In this document: positions 56,017 to 64,000 of the stretch, piece by piece
Numbering within the stretch: the stretch's first letter is position 1
Layout of the letters: the number at the start of each line of letters is the position of its first letter
Assembly (NCBI RefSeq): GCF_012726195.1
Contig: NZ_JAASAF010000001.1
Span: 620,001-684,000 of the forward strand
From: Rhodococcus sp. HNM0563
GTDB taxonomy: Bacteria > Actinomycetota > Actinomycetes > Mycobacteriales > Mycobacteriaceae
Direction: 5' to 3'
DNA: 64,000 nucleotides
Program-made: the position numbers and the translations under genes
Notes under the pieces: generated by a model
The model's database searches: none
What the model saw: only the letters and a program-made list of their open reading frames with translations
What the model was told of the DNA's origin: nothing

Positions 56017-56172
56017 ATGGACGTTCTCCTCACCTACGCCTGTTTCCTCGCCGCAGGGATCACGGCCGGCGGCACGTGGTCGATGTGGAAATCCCGGAAT
56101 CTCCTGTTCGCCGGAGTTCTCCTTGCGATCACGGTGCTGGCCGTGATCGCGGGTGTGCTCAGGTTGACCTGA
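56017..56172 (+). CDS. Two-helix small membrane protein in the his operon
   Basis: A 51-residue protein with two hydrophobic segments: VLLTYACFLAAGITAGGTW and LLFAGVLLAITVLAVIAGVL, joined by a short basic turn (SMWKSRN). It starts three bases after the hisB stop and ends one base before the MFS start, so it is probably a genuine small gene translated as part of the operon. I do not recognise a family. It may assist the neighbouring MFS transporter; this is a positional inference. Confidence 0.65.
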   Translation: MDVLLTYACFLAAGITAGGTWSMWKSRNLLFAGVLLAITVLAVIAGVLRLT

Positions 56173-56173
56173 C

Positions 56174-57334
56174 GTGACGCAGGACCGTCCGGCACTGCTT
56201 CGCGTGCGCGGGCTCCCTGCCGCGTGGATACTGGCTGCCGCAGCGTTCGGCGGATTCTCCCTGCTGCTGCCCGTCGTGCCCTGGGCCATCGCCGAAGCGG
56301 GGGGATCCGACACACTCGCGGGATCCGTGACAGCGGTGTTCATGCTCACCACGGTTCTCACTCAGATCGCCATGCCGCGGCTGATGCGGACGTACGGTCA
56401 CCGTGCCACGCTCATCGCCGGCTGCCTGCTGCTCGGTCCGCCGTCGTTGCTGTTTCTCCTGTCGGTGGCTCCGGCCGCCGTCCTCGGGATCTCCGCGGTG
56501 CGCGGGATCGGATTCGGCATGATCACCGTCGCCGCATCCGCACTCGTGGGCGAACTCGCACCTCCACGCCTGCTCGGCCGGGCGACGGGGGCGCTCGGTG
56601 TCGGGATCGCTGCGTCGCAGATGATCGGCCTGCCCGCCGGGCTGGCGATCGCCGAACGCTTCTCCACCACGCCGGTGTTCGTTCTCGGCGCGATCGCCAC
56701 TTCGGCTGCTCTCGTTGCGGCATTCCGGCTGCCGCAGACACCCAAGCGCGCTGCCACGCCGAGCGGCCGCATCCCGCTGCGGGTGCTGCTGTTCCCCATG
56801 GTGGCGGTCGGATCGGGAGCCATCGCCTACGGCGGTCTGACATCACTGCTGCGGATCGCTGTCGCCGATCTGCCAGTCCCGACCGCACTGGCCGTGCTCA
56901 GTGCGTCCACGCTCGTCGGACGGTTCGGGGCGGGTGCCCTCGCCGACCGGTTCGGCGCGGGCAGGATGCTGCCCGTCGGCCTCGGCCTCGCCGCGGTCGC
57001 AATGGTGCCGTTCGCTCTCGTCGCCGACGGTCGAACAGGCACGGGCGCCCTGATCGGAGCCTCGGTGTGCTTCGGGCTCGGCTTCGGCATCGTGCAGAAC
57101 GAGGCACTGCTCGTCGCGTTCCGACGCGCCGGCTCCGAGCACATCGGATCCGCGAGTGCCGCATGGAACATCGGCTTCGATGCGGGCACCGGAGCCGGAT
57201 CCTTCGCACTCGGAGCAGTGGCCGCCGCATCCGGCTACCCGGCGGCCTTCGTCGTCGCGGCCCTGCTGGTCCCCACACTTCCATTGCTCGCGAGGCTCGC
57301 CGGCCCGTCCGAACGTCCCCGTCCCTCCACATAG
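56174..57334 (+). CDS. MFS transporter within the his operon
   Basis: A 386-residue major facilitator with about 12 transmembrane helices; [31 protein letters not shown] is helix 1, and [19 protein letters not shown] and [19 protein letters not shown] include the loop 2-3 and helix 4 patterns. No drug or substrate signature is clear. It sits between hisB and hisH, one base after a small membrane protein, so export or import linked to histidine metabolism is possible but not shown. The GTG at 56174 is the start; hisH follows after 11 bp. Confidence 0.88.
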   Translation: MTQDRPALLRVRGLPAAWILAAAAFGGFSLLLPVVPWAIAEAGGSDTLAGSVTAVFMLTTVLTQIAMPRLMRTYGHRATLIAGCLLLGPPSLLFLLSVAPAAVLGISAVRGIGFGMITVAASALVGELAPPRLLGRATGALGVGIAASQMIGLPAGLAIAERFSTTPVFVLGAIATSAALVAAFRLPQTPKRAATPSGRIPLRVLLFPMVAVGSGAIAYGGLTSLLRIAVADLPVPTALAVLSASTLVGRFGAGALADRFGAGRMLPVGLGLAAVAMVPFALVADGRTGTGALIGASVCFGLGFGIVQNEALLVAFRRAGSEHIGSASAAWNIGFDAGTGAGSFALGAVAAASGYPAAFVVAALLVPTLPLLARLAGPSERPRPST

Positions 57335-57345
57335 AATCGACAACC

Positions 57346-57981
57346 ATGAGCGCAACCACGGTGGCCGTCCTCGACTACGGCTCGGGAAATCTCCACTCCG
57401 CGACACGGGCACTTGCCCGCACCGGCGCGCACGTCGAGGTCACCTCCGACCCCAAGATCGCGCTCGCCGCGGACGGTCTCGTCGTCCCGGGCGTCGGCGC
57501 ATTCGACGCCTGCATGCGCGGCCTGCGCAGCGTCGGCGGCGAGAAGATCATCGGTACCCGCCTCGCAGGGGGACGCCCGGTACTCGGCATCTGCGTCGGC
57601 ATGCAGATCCTGTTCGAGAAGGGCGTCGAACACGGCATCGAGACCGAGGGGTGCGGTGAATGGCCCGGGACCGTCGAGCGTCTCGACGCCCCCGTGCTGC
57701 CCCACATGGGTTGGAACACCGTCGAGGCGGCGAAGGACTCCGTCCTGTTCGCCGGAATGGACGCCGACACGCGTTTCTACTTCGTCCACACCTACGCGGC
57801 GCAGACCTGGGAACTGCCCGAACCCGAGCGTCTCGCCCCGCCGCGCCTTACCTGGGCCGAGCACGGCAGCCGATTCCTCGCCGCAGTCGAGAACGGTCCA
57901 CTCTCGGCGACGCAGTTCCACCCGGAGAAGTCCGGTGACGCCGGTGCCGTGCTGCTGCGGAATTGGGTGACCTCCTTGTGA
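57346..57981 (+). CDS. hisH: Imidazole glycerol phosphate synthase, glutaminase subunit
   Basis: HisH releases ammonia from glutamine for HisF. The 211-residue protein is a class I glutamine amidotransferase: [32 protein letters not shown], the nucleophile Cys in [14 protein letters not shown] and the His/Glu dyad in [10 protein letters not shown]. The family partner hisF and also hisA, which usually follow, are not in this window; helD and unrelated genes are. The stop overlaps the next small gene by four bases (GTGA). Confidence 0.96.
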   Translation: MSATTVAVLDYGSGNLHSATRALARTGAHVEVTSDPKIALAADGLVVPGVGAFDACMRGLRSVGGEKIIGTRLAGGRPVLGICVGMQILFEKGVEHGIETEGCGEWPGTVERLDAPVLPHMGWNTVEAAKDSVLFAGMDADTRFYFVHTYAAQTWELPEPERLAPPRLTWAEHGSRFLAAVENGPLSATQFHPEKSGDAGAVLLRNWVTSL

Positions 57982-58229
57982 GTACACCTGGCGAGGGGAA
58001 GCAGCCCGACGAGCCGACCGGCGATCTGTCGATCGGAAAACTCGCGATGTCGGCGCTCGGCGCGGCCGCGGCGGTGCTGCTCGTCGCCACCCTTGTCATC
58101 GTGGTGCTGAAGCCGGAACCGGTGATCGGTCTGATCGTGGCGCTCGTCGGGGTGATCGGCGCGATCACGGCCATGGGGATCGTGTCGAAGCGGATGACGC
58201 GGAAAGCGTTCGGTCCGGAAAAGAAATAG
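57978..58229 (+). CDS. Small two-helix membrane protein after hisH
   Basis: An 83-residue protein with a Gly/Asp/Glu/Pro-rich N-terminus, two hydrophobic segments ([23 protein letters not shown] and [21 protein letters not shown]) and a basic C-terminus ([13 protein letters not shown]). The GTG overlaps the hisH stop by four bases, so it is translationally coupled. No known family was recognised. It is the last gene on this strand before the 162-bp leader of helD. Confidence 0.75.
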   Translation: MSTPGEGKQPDEPTGDLSIGKLAMSALGAAAAVLLVATLVIVVLKPEPVIGLIVALVGVIGAITAMGIVSKRMTRKAFGPEKK

Positions 58230-58291
58230 GACGTTGCACTGGGCAAATTCCCACTGCTACGTCCTTCCCTCTTCAACATATATCTCACCCG

Positions 58292-58310
58292 GGGGCTTGC
58301 GGCAAGACCC
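58292..58310 (+). promoter_or_regulatory. Rifamycin-associated element (RAE) upstream of helD
   Basis: GGGGCTTGCGGCAAGACCC fits the 19-bp rifamycin-associated element described upstream of rifamycin-inducible genes in actinobacteria, including rifamycin-inactivating enzymes and helD-like genes. The inner CTTGC-G-GCAAG is a perfect dyad, and flanking CCGGG/CCCGG extend the symmetry with one bulged A. It lies about 81 bp before the helD start codon. Identity rests on my memory of the consensus, so a comparison with published sites would confirm it. Confidence 0.82.
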
Positions 58311-58391
58311 CCGGTGTACCCCAGAATCATCCTCCTGGCCGTATCCGTGCACGTCACGGTTGTTCCCGGCCGGGAGAGGGGAAATATCGTC

Positions 58392-60605
58392 ATGACGTTC
58401 GACGACATACACACGACTCGACGCGAACAGCAGGAGAGGCACGAAAAGGAGCTGAACTCCGAACGGCGGTACGTGGCACGGCTCCACGCACAGCTGGATT
58501 CGGAACGGGCCGACGCATCGGCACGATACGAGGCGGCGCTGCGTGACAGTGGGTACTCACCGATGGAGCGCGACGTCGAGGTACGCTCGCAGGCCCGGGC
58601 GATCGCACGATTGGACGTGGCAGACGCCGGACTGTGCTTCGGCCGGTTGGACGCAGCGTCAGGCGAGCGCTCGTACATCGGCAGGATCGGGCTCCTCGAC
58701 GAGGCGAACGACTACGAGTCGTTGCTGCTCGACTGGCGGGCGCCGGCTGCACGACCGTTCTATGTGGCAACCGCGGCGAATCCCGAGGGCATGCGTCGAC
58801 GCCGCCAGTTCCACACCCGTGGACGGGAGATCGTCGACTTCACCGATGAATCGCTCGGGCGTCCGTCGGACGACGACACCGGGGACTCGGCGCTGCTTGC
58901 CGCGGTGACCGCGCCGCGCGGCGACGGAATGCGCGACATCGTGGCGACGATCCAGGCCGAACAGGACGCGATCATCCGACTCGACCACCCGGGCGTACTC
59001 GTCATCGAGGGAGGGCCCGGCACCGGCAAGACGGTGGTGGCGCTGCATCGTGTGGCCTACCTGCTCTACACCCAGCGCGAACGGATGGAACGCCACGGCG
59101 TGCTCGTCGTCGGACCCAACCCGCAGTTCCTGCGGCACATCGGGCACGTGCTGCCGTCGCTCGGTGAGACCGACGTGGTGTTCACGACCACGGGAGACCT
59201 GGTTCCCGGACTGCATGTCACCGCAGAGGACGCGCCGGACGTGGCGCGGCTCAAGGGATCGTCGACAATTCTCGACCTGCTGGCAGCAGCGATCGCCGAC
59301 CGGCAGCGGCAACCGCACGACCCGATCATGATCGAGTTGACCGATGTCACAGTGCGGATCGACGCCGAGACCGCGCAATGGGCGATCGACGAAGCGCGGG
59401 CGAGCGGCCTGCCGCACAACGAGGCCCGCGCGGTTTTCGCGGACATCGTCACGTGGGTGCTCACCGAACGGGCCATCGCACGGATCGGCCGCGGATGGCT
59501 GGATCGGTCCGACAAGCAGGCATGGGAGGACATGCGCTCGGATCTGAGCGTCGAACTCGAAGAGCACGAACGGTTTACGGCCGCGTTGGACGAACTCTGG
59601 CCGATCGTCACGCCGGAGGAGTTGTTGGCGCAGCTCTACACGTCGGAGGCACGGCTGCGCGCAGCCGGTGCCGATCGGGCGCTGTGGCGCGCCGACGGCC
59701 ACGCGTGGACGGTCTCCGACGTGCCGCTACTCGACGAACTCGTCGACCTCCTCGGACGCACCGGCCCCGTCGATGACACCGCGGAACGCGAACTCGCGGC
59801 CGAGGCCGACTACGCAGCGGGAGTGCTCGACGTCCTGGTGAACCGTGAAGACCACATGGACGACGAAGACCACCTGTTCGCGCAGGACCTGCTCTACGGC
59901 TCCGATCTGGCGGGGCGCTTCACCGCGCGTGACACCCGCGACCTCGCCGAACGCGCGGCAGCGGATCGGGAATGGACCTACCGACACGTCGTCGTCGACG
60001 AAGCTCAGGAACTGTCCCAGATGGACTGGAGAGTGCTGATGCGTCGCTGTCCGGGGCGATCCTTCACGATCGTCGGTGATCTCGCTCAGCGTCGATCGGC
60101 CGCGGGGGCGACGTCGTGGAGCGAGATGCTCGAGCCGTACGTTCCAGGACGGTGGATGTACCGATCGTTGACCGTGAACTACCGGACACCCGCCGAAATC
60201 ATGACCGTTGCCGCCGGCGTGCTCGCCGACTTCGCGCCTGGCATCGCACCGCCGGAGTCGGTCCGCGAGGCGGGGGTGGCACCCTGGTCCAGGCTGGTGA
60301 GTAGCGACGAACTAGACAGCGCCGTAGAGGAATTCGTGCGTGTCGAAGCCCTCGAAGAAGGAACGAGCGTCGTGATCGGACCGTCGGACGTCCCCGGCTC
60401 GGTCCTGCCCTCGGAGACCAAGGGCCTCGAATTCGACGCGGTCCTCATCGTCGAACCCGAACGGATCCTTGCCGAATCACCGTGCGGAGCAGCGGATCTG
60501 TATGTCTCACTGACTCGTGCCACCCAGCGGCTCGGGGTGCTGCACCGCGCACCGTTGCCGGAGGTCCTGTCCGGTCTCACGGACAGGACCCCGCTCACGC
60601 GGTGA
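58392..60605 (+). CDS. helD: HelD-type RNA polymerase-recycling ATPase (HelR-like)
   Basis: A 737-residue superfamily-1 helicase-like protein that binds RNA polymerase and removes stalled complexes and, in HelR types, rifamycins. An N-terminal coiled coil (REQQERHEKELNSERRYVARLHAQLDSE) inserts into the polymerase. The Walker A is GGPGTGKT (207-214), the Walker B is VVVDEAQEL (533-541), with GDLAQRRSA, NYRTPAEIM, KGLEFDAVLIVEPE and YVSLTRATQRLGVLH later. The ATG at 58392 follows GAGAGGGGAAA. A rifamycin-associated element lies upstream, matching the rifamycin-inducible helR of Streptomyces. Probable intrinsic rifamycin tolerance factor. Confidence 0.92.
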   Translation: MTFDDIHTTRREQQERHEKELNSERRYVARLHAQLDSERADASARYEAALRDSGYSPMERDVEVRSQARAIARLDVADAGLCFGRLDAASGERSYIGRIGLLDEANDYESLLLDWRAPAARPFYVATAANPEGMRRRRQFHTRGREIVDFTDESLGRPSDDDTGDSALLAAVTAPRGDGMRDIVATIQAEQDAIIRLDHPGVLVIEGGPGTGKTVVALHRVAYLLYTQRERMERHGVLVVGPNPQFLRHIGHVLPSLGETDVVFTTTGDLVPGLHVTAEDAPDVARLKGSSTILDLLAAAIADRQRQPHDPIMIELTDVTVRIDAETAQWAIDEARASGLPHNEARAVFADIVTWVLTERAIARIGRGWLDRSDKQAWEDMRSDLSVELEEHERFTAALDELWPIVTPEELLAQLYTSEARLRAAGADRALWRADGHAWTVSDVPLLDELVDLLGRTGPVDDTAERELAAEADYAAGVLDVLVNREDHMDDEDHLFAQDLLYGSDLAGRFTARDTRDLAERAAADREWTYRHVVVDEAQELSQMDWRVLMRRCPGRSFTIVGDLAQRRSAAGATSWSEMLEPYVPGRWMYRSLTVNYRTPAEIMTVAAGVLADFAPGIAPPESVREAGVAPWSRLVSSDELDSAVEEFVRVEALEEGTSVVIGPSDVPGSVLPSETKGLEFDAVLIVEPERILAESPCGAADLYVSLTRATQRLGVLHRAPLPEVLSGLTDRTPLTR

Positions 60606-60624
60606 ACGAGGACCGACACTCCGG

Positions 60625-61062
60625 TCAGGACGAGAACCGGATCTGGGCCTGCGTCTTTCCGAGGACGGTGCGACCCTCGTAGCTCACTGTGATGTCGATC
60701 CGCGCCGTGTGTTCGCCAGGGTCGAGTCGGGCGACCTTGGCGGAAATCGACAGTGTGGCGCCGTCGACCGGATCGACGACCACGGGCCGCGTGAACCGGG
60801 TCTCGTACGAGATCACCGCGGTGGGATCGCCGATCCAGTCCACCACCGTCTGCAGCGCCAAGGCCGCAGTGAGCATCCCGTGCGCGAGCACCCCGGGAAG
60901 TCCGACCTCGGCTGCTGTGACGTCGTTGTAGTGGATCGGATTCAAATCGACCGATGCGCCCGCGTAGCGCACCAGGTCGTCGCGGGTGATCCTCGGTTCG
61001 GCCTTGGCGACGACGGCACCGACCTCGAGATCGCCGAACGCGCGGCGGGTGGGCAGGCTCAT
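60625..61062 (-). CDS. MaoC-like dehydratase, HadB-like
   Basis: A 145-residue single-hotdog protein with the hydratase-2 motif YAGASVDLNPIHYNDVTAAEVGLPGVLAHGML, containing the catalytic Asp and His. It pairs with the HadA-like protein encoded immediately upstream; HadA/HadB heterodimers dehydrate 3-hydroxyacyl-ACP in the FAS-II elongation of mycolic acids. It may instead be a paralogue. The ATG overlaps the upstream stop by four bases (ATGA). It converges on helD with a 19-bp gap. Confidence 0.85.
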   Translation of the reverse strand: MSLPTRRAFGDLEVGAVVAKAEPRITRDDLVRYAGASVDLNPIHYNDVTAAEVGLPGVLAHGMLTAALALQTVVDWIGDPTAVISYETRFTRPVVVDPVDGATLSISAKVARLDPGEHTARIDITVSYEGRTVLGKTQAQIRFSS

Positions 61063-61505
61063 ACGTCACCTCGATGCAGGAAACTCGAGGTCACCGTTGC
61101 GACCAGTGCACCGGTCTCGTCGCAGACTTCGCAGATCGTCGAGAGGAAGGAATTACCCGCGCGCTCGGACACGTCGACGATGGTCAACGTGGTCGACAGG
61201 TCGTCGCCGGCGACGATGGGCCGACGGTATTCGATCTTCTCCGAACCGTGGACGACCCGGTGCAGCTCGATGCCGGTGCCGGGGGACTCCATCAGCTGGG
61301 TCACGGCCGGACCCAGCACCACGGTGCTGAAAGTCGGTGGTGCGACCACATCGGAGAACCCGGCTGCGCGGGATGCCTCGACGTCGTGATGGAGCGGGTT
61401 CGTCGAGCGCACAGCGCGGGCGAATTCACGGATCTTCTCGCGGCCGACGAGATAGTTCGTCGGTGGGAATACCCGACCTGCGAGATCAGGGTTCAGTGGT
61501 GCCAT
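61059..61505 (-). CDS. MaoC-like dehydratase partner, HadA-like (UPF0336)
   Basis: A 148-residue hotdog-fold protein: YLVGREKIREFARAVRSTNPLHHDVEASRAAGFSDVVAPPTFSTV, then EKIEYRRPIVAGDDLSTTLTIVDVSERAGNSF. The HadA type binds the acyl chain while HadB provides the catalytic residues. Its stop overlaps the HadB-like start. Its own start lies 13 bp inside the 3' end of the WYL gene, so the three minus-strand genes WYL - hadA - hadB may be co-transcribed. Distinct from the main hadABC locus, which is usually elsewhere. Confidence 0.85.
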   Translation of the reverse strand: MAPLNPDLAGRVFPPTNYLVGREKIREFARAVRSTNPLHHDVEASRAAGFSDVVAPPTFSTVVLGPAVTQLMESPGTGIELHRVVHGSEKIEYRRPIVAGDDLSTTLTIVDVSERAGNSFLSTICEVCDETGALVATVTSSFLHRGDV

Positions 61506-62524
61506 CCGCCGAGCTTATCGGGCGGCAAGGCCGGGTCGGTGCGGGAATCGTCCGTTGCGGCAGACAGTCGCTGCGCGAACAGCCGGCACGAGCGGAGAAG
61601 AGCCTCGCTGCCATCGATCCTGAAGTCGGCATCGACGAAGGCGAGGATGTGGACGAGCCACTGCCACGAGTCCACATCGAGGCCGACAGCGGTGCAGTCG
61701 TCGTTCACGGAGCGGATCCGGGCTTCCTGGAACTTCAGTGTGTCGGCGACGTGCTCGACCGGCGCGTCGACCAGCAGATCCACCGCTTCCTTGCCTCGGC
61801 GGAGGTTATGGCGAAGGTATTCCGACGCCGAGTCGGCCGGAAGATCCCGTATCGGGTAGCGGTGGCCGGTACGGACCGGTTCGTGCAGGCGGTCGACCCG
61901 GAAGACGCGCCAGTCCTTGCGGCGGGTGTCCCAGGCCAATAGGTACCAGCGCAGGAGGTGGTGGATCTGGCGGTACGGGTCGACGCGTCGCTCGGTGGTG
62001 TTCCTCGCTGCGTCGATATAGCGGAAGGTGATCGTCTCCCGATGCGCGATGGCCTCGGCGATGGTGCTCAGGTGCTGTGCGGTCACCGTCGGTGCCTGCT
62101 GGGGACTGGTCTCCAGTCCGGCACGGATCGCGGTGAGCAGCGGTCGGAGTCGAGTGGGAAGGAACTGGTCGAGTTTTCCGTACGCGCGGGACGCCGCATC
62201 GTCGATGCCGTCGGTCGCCGCATCGTCGCTGCCGCCGTCCGCGAGCCCCACCGAGGCGAGTGAGGCGAGTGCCAGCAGCGTGGCGACGGCCTCGTCGTCG
62301 TCGAGAACGAGCGGTGGCATCGTTCGCCCGGCGGCGAGTCGGTAGAAACCGCCGGGACCGGGCTGCGTCTCGACCGGGTACCCGTACCCGCGCAGGCGGT
62401 CGACGTCGCGGCGCAGCGTCCGCGGACTGACTTCGAGCCGGCGTGCGAGTTCGTTGCCACCGATCGAGCGACCGGTCTGCAGGAGAGACAGCAGCGCGAG
62501 CATCCGTTCCGTCACGTCGGCCAT
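61493..62524 (-). CDS. WYL-domain transcriptional regulator (YafY/DeoR-like HTH)
   Basis: A 343-residue regulator. The N-terminal HTH is MLALLSLLQTGRSIGGNELARRLEVSPRTLRRDVDRLRGYGYPVETQPGPGGFYRL, a DeoR/HTH-11 type. The middle and C-terminal parts are a WYL domain (ETITFRYIDAARNTTERRVDPYRQIHHLLRWYLLAWDTRRKDWRVFRVDRL, WCX at the end), which binds nucleic acid or nucleotides and often controls DNA-damage or phage-defence genes. The ATG at 62524 is clear. It diverges from the UvrA-like gene, with ATGCGG repeats in between. It overlaps the HadA-like start by 13 bp. Confidence 0.87.
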   Translation of the reverse strand: MADVTERMLALLSLLQTGRSIGGNELARRLEVSPRTLRRDVDRLRGYGYPVETQPGPGGFYRLAAGRTMPPLVLDDDEAVATLLALASLASVGLADGGSDDAATDGIDDAASRAYGKLDQFLPTRLRPLLTAIRAGLETSPQQAPTVTAQHLSTIAEAIAHRETITFRYIDAARNTTERRVDPYRQIHHLLRWYLLAWDTRRKDWRVFRVDRLHEPVRTGHRYPIRDLPADSASEYLRHNLRRGKEAVDLLVDAPVEHVADTLKFQEARIRSVNDDCTAVGLDVDSWQWLVHILAFVDADFRIDGSEALLRSCRLFAQRLSAATDDSRTDPALPPDKLGGWHH

Positions 62525-62542
62525 GTGCCGATTCTTCCCGAA

Positions 62543-62567
62543 AATGCGGTCAGGATGCGGCCGCATT
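62543..62567. promoter_or_regulatory. ATGCGG repeats between the WYL regulator and the UvrA-like gene
   Basis: AATGCGG (62543-62549) pairs with CCGCATT (62561-62567), and ATGCGGCCGCAT at 62555-62566 is a 12-bp perfect palindrome, so three ATGCGG units share the space. It lies about 20 bp before each start codon. A WYL regulator binding here would control both genes; inferred from position. Confidence 0.55.
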
Positions 62568-62585
62568 CGGTCGTACCGTCGAGGC

Positions 62586-64000
62586 ATGACAGCTACGCGA
62601 CACATCACTGTTCGCAGGGCACACACCAACAACCTGGCCGACCTCGACCTCGACATCCCGCGCCACCGGCTGGTCGTCGTCGTCGGGGTGTCCGGCTCGG
62701 GTAAATCGTCACTGGTGTTCGACACGATCGCCGCCGAGGCGGGGTACCAGCTGGGCGAGACGTTCCCGCCGTTCACCAGGAACCGACTGCCGAAATGGAG
62801 CCGGCCCGCCGCCGAACACATCGCAGGTCTGACCCCGGTGATCGTCATCGATCAGCGCAGGATCGGCGGAAACGCCCGCTCGACCGTCGGCACCATCACC
62901 GACACGTGGACCTACCTGCGATTGCTGTACTCGCGCATCGGGACACCGCACGTAGGCGAATCGAATCGCTTCTCGTTCAACGACCCCGCGGGAATGTGCC
63001 CCACCTGCTCGGGCCTCGGGGAAGTCGTCGCCAGTGCGGTCGAACGCTTTCTCGACCTCGATAAGTCGCTCGCCGACGGCGCCATCGTGCTCCCGGGTTT
63101 CGGCGACGGCGGGTACTGGTACTCGTTGTACGCCGACATCGGAACATTCGACGCCCATACCCCGCTGCGGCAGTGGAGCGAGGCCGAACGCGACGCACTC
63201 TTGTACGGCGGTGAGGCCGCGGCGAAACTGGGCCGCAGGACGCCGAAAGAGTACGAGGGCGTCGTACCGCGATTCGAACGCATCTACCTGCACACCTCCG
63301 ACAATCTGTCCGAACGCAAGCAGGACACAATCCGCCGCTTCACGAGATCGCAGACCTGTCCCGAGTGCGACGGCGACCGGCTGAACAAAGCCGCCCGCAC
63401 CGCGGTCGTGCTCGGTCGTACCCCAGGCGAGATGTCCCGTCTCGAGATTGCCGAACTTCTCGACCTCGTCCGCACCATCGATTCAGCCCATGTCGCGCCG
63501 GTCGTCGTCGCGCTGACGGAACGGCTCGACGCCATGGTGAAGATCGGACTCGGGTACCTGACACTTGCCCGCCCGACCACAAGCCTGTCCGGCGGCGAAT
63601 CCCAGCGCATCAAGACGGTCCGACATCTCGGATCGAGCCTGACCGAGATGACCTACGTGGTCGACGAACCGACAGTGGGGCTGCACCCGAGCGATGTCGA
63701 GTCGATGGTCGAATTGCTCGAACACCTCTGCAGCAGTGGTAACAGCGTGCTGGTCGTCGAACACGATCCCGCGGTGATGGCCCGGGCGGACGAGGTGATC
63801 GAGATCGGACCGGGCGCCGGCGCGGCCGGCGGCCGACTCGTGTTCCAAGGGACATTCGACGACCTGCGCCGCGCCGATACTCCGACCGGGCGTGCCCTGC
63901 GTCGACGAGCACTGCCCGAGCGTGCGCCACGGCCCGCGGCCGGCTACCTCACCGTCGCCGACGCACGACGAAACAATCTGCAGCATCTCACCGTGCAGAT
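62586..64000 (+). CDS. UvrA-like ABC ATPase, partial (runs off the window)
   Basis: At least 471 residues of an ATP-binding cassette protein of the UvrA superfamily. Walker A is GVSGSGKSS (residues 34-42), a Zn-binding CPTCSGLG follows, then CPECDGDRL, the ABC signature LSGGESQRIK and Walker B TYVVDEPTVGLHPSD. The N-terminal UvrB-binding insertion of canonical UvrA appears missing: the sequence passes from LLYSRIGTPHVG directly to the CPTC zinc finger. Short UvrA paralogues of this kind include DrrC-type drug-tolerance proteins. It diverges from a WYL regulator. Resistance or DNA-damage function is an inference. Confidence 0.87.
   Translation, partial: MTATRHITVRRAHTNNLADLDLDIPRHRLVVVVGVSGSGKSSLVFDTIAAEAGYQLGETFPPFTRNRLPKWSRPAAEHIAGLTPVIVIDQRRIGGNARSTVGTITDTWTYLRLLYSRIGTPHVGESNRFSFNDPAGMCPTCSGLGEVVASAVERFLDLDKSLADGAIVLPGFGDGGYWYSLYADIGTFDAHTPLRQWSEAERDALLYGGEAAAKLGRRTPKEYEGVVPRFERIYLHTSDNLSERKQDTIRRFTRSQTCPECDGDRLNKAARTAVVLGRTPGEMSRLEIAELLDLVRTIDSAHVAPVVVALTERLDAMVKIGLGYLTLARPTTSLSGGESQRIKTVRHLGSSLTEMTYVVDEPTVGLHPSDVESMVELLEHLCSSGNSVLVVEHDPAVMARADEVIEIGPGAGAAGGRLVFQGTFDDLRRADTPTGRALRRRALPERAPRPAAGYLTVADARRNNLQHLTVQ

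Overview
The window is 64 kb of high-GC chromosome from a mycolic-acid actinobacterium (order Mycobacteriales). Rhodococcus or a close relative fits best. The grounds are frequent GTG starts, 4-bp gene overlaps, a TreX/TreY/TreZ trehalose pathway, a biotin locus with BioQ and BsaP, a mycobacterial-type Sdh1 complex, an igr-like steroid operon, PHA synthase with phasin, a wax-ester synthase and HadA/HadB-like dehydratases. The order tre - bioA/F/D - bioB/bsaP - nrtR/nadABC - hisDCB/hisH resembles the corresponding stretch of the Mycobacterium tuberculosis chromosome, with accessory blocks in between. No rRNA, tRNA, CRISPR array, transposase or phage gene was seen.

Layout. 1-8.5 kb: the 5' part of treZ, then accessory genes (TetR, YchJ-like, FHA-HTH fusion, hydrolase, LOG-like, amidohydrolase, orphan solute-binding lipoprotein, small XRE regulator with membrane partner). 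8.5-15.4 kb: treY and treX, then an acyltransferase-3/SGNH protein. 15.5-19.3 kb: bioA, bioF-bioD and a methyltransferase. 19.4-23.3 kb: Sdh1-type succinate dehydrogenase operon. 23.3-25 kb: a flavin-nucleotide oxidase-like protein and an iron-siderophore binding lipoprotein. 25.1-32.3 kb: five overlapping genes, SWIM - DUF5691 - MoxR AAA+ - DUF5682 - VWA, a conserved system of unknown function. 32.4-34.3 kb: bioQ diverging from bioB-bsaP. 34.4-40.6 kb: two NTF2-like proteins diverging from a five-gene steroid side-chain (igr-like) operon. 40.7-46 kb: aldo/keto reductase, nrtR and nadA-nadB-nadC. 46-52.8 kb: storage metabolism (WS/DGAT, GH1 glycosidase, PHA hydrolase, phasin, phaC, XRE regulator). 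53-58.2 kb: hisD-hisC-hisB, a small membrane protein, an MFS transporter, hisH and a second small membrane protein. 58.2-64 kb: helD behind a rifamycin-associated element, hadA/hadB-like dehydratases, a WYL regulator and a short UvrA-like ATPase that runs off the window.

Regulation is unusually readable. Near-identical BioQ boxes precede bioF and bioB, a perfect 23-bp palindrome separates nrtR from nadA, a 21-bp palindrome precedes the phasin gene, and a 19-bp element matching the rifamycin-associated element precedes helD. The most interesting uncharacterised unit is the five-gene MoxR-VWA operon, where every junction is a 4-bp stop/start overlap. It lies directly downstream of bioQ on the same strand.
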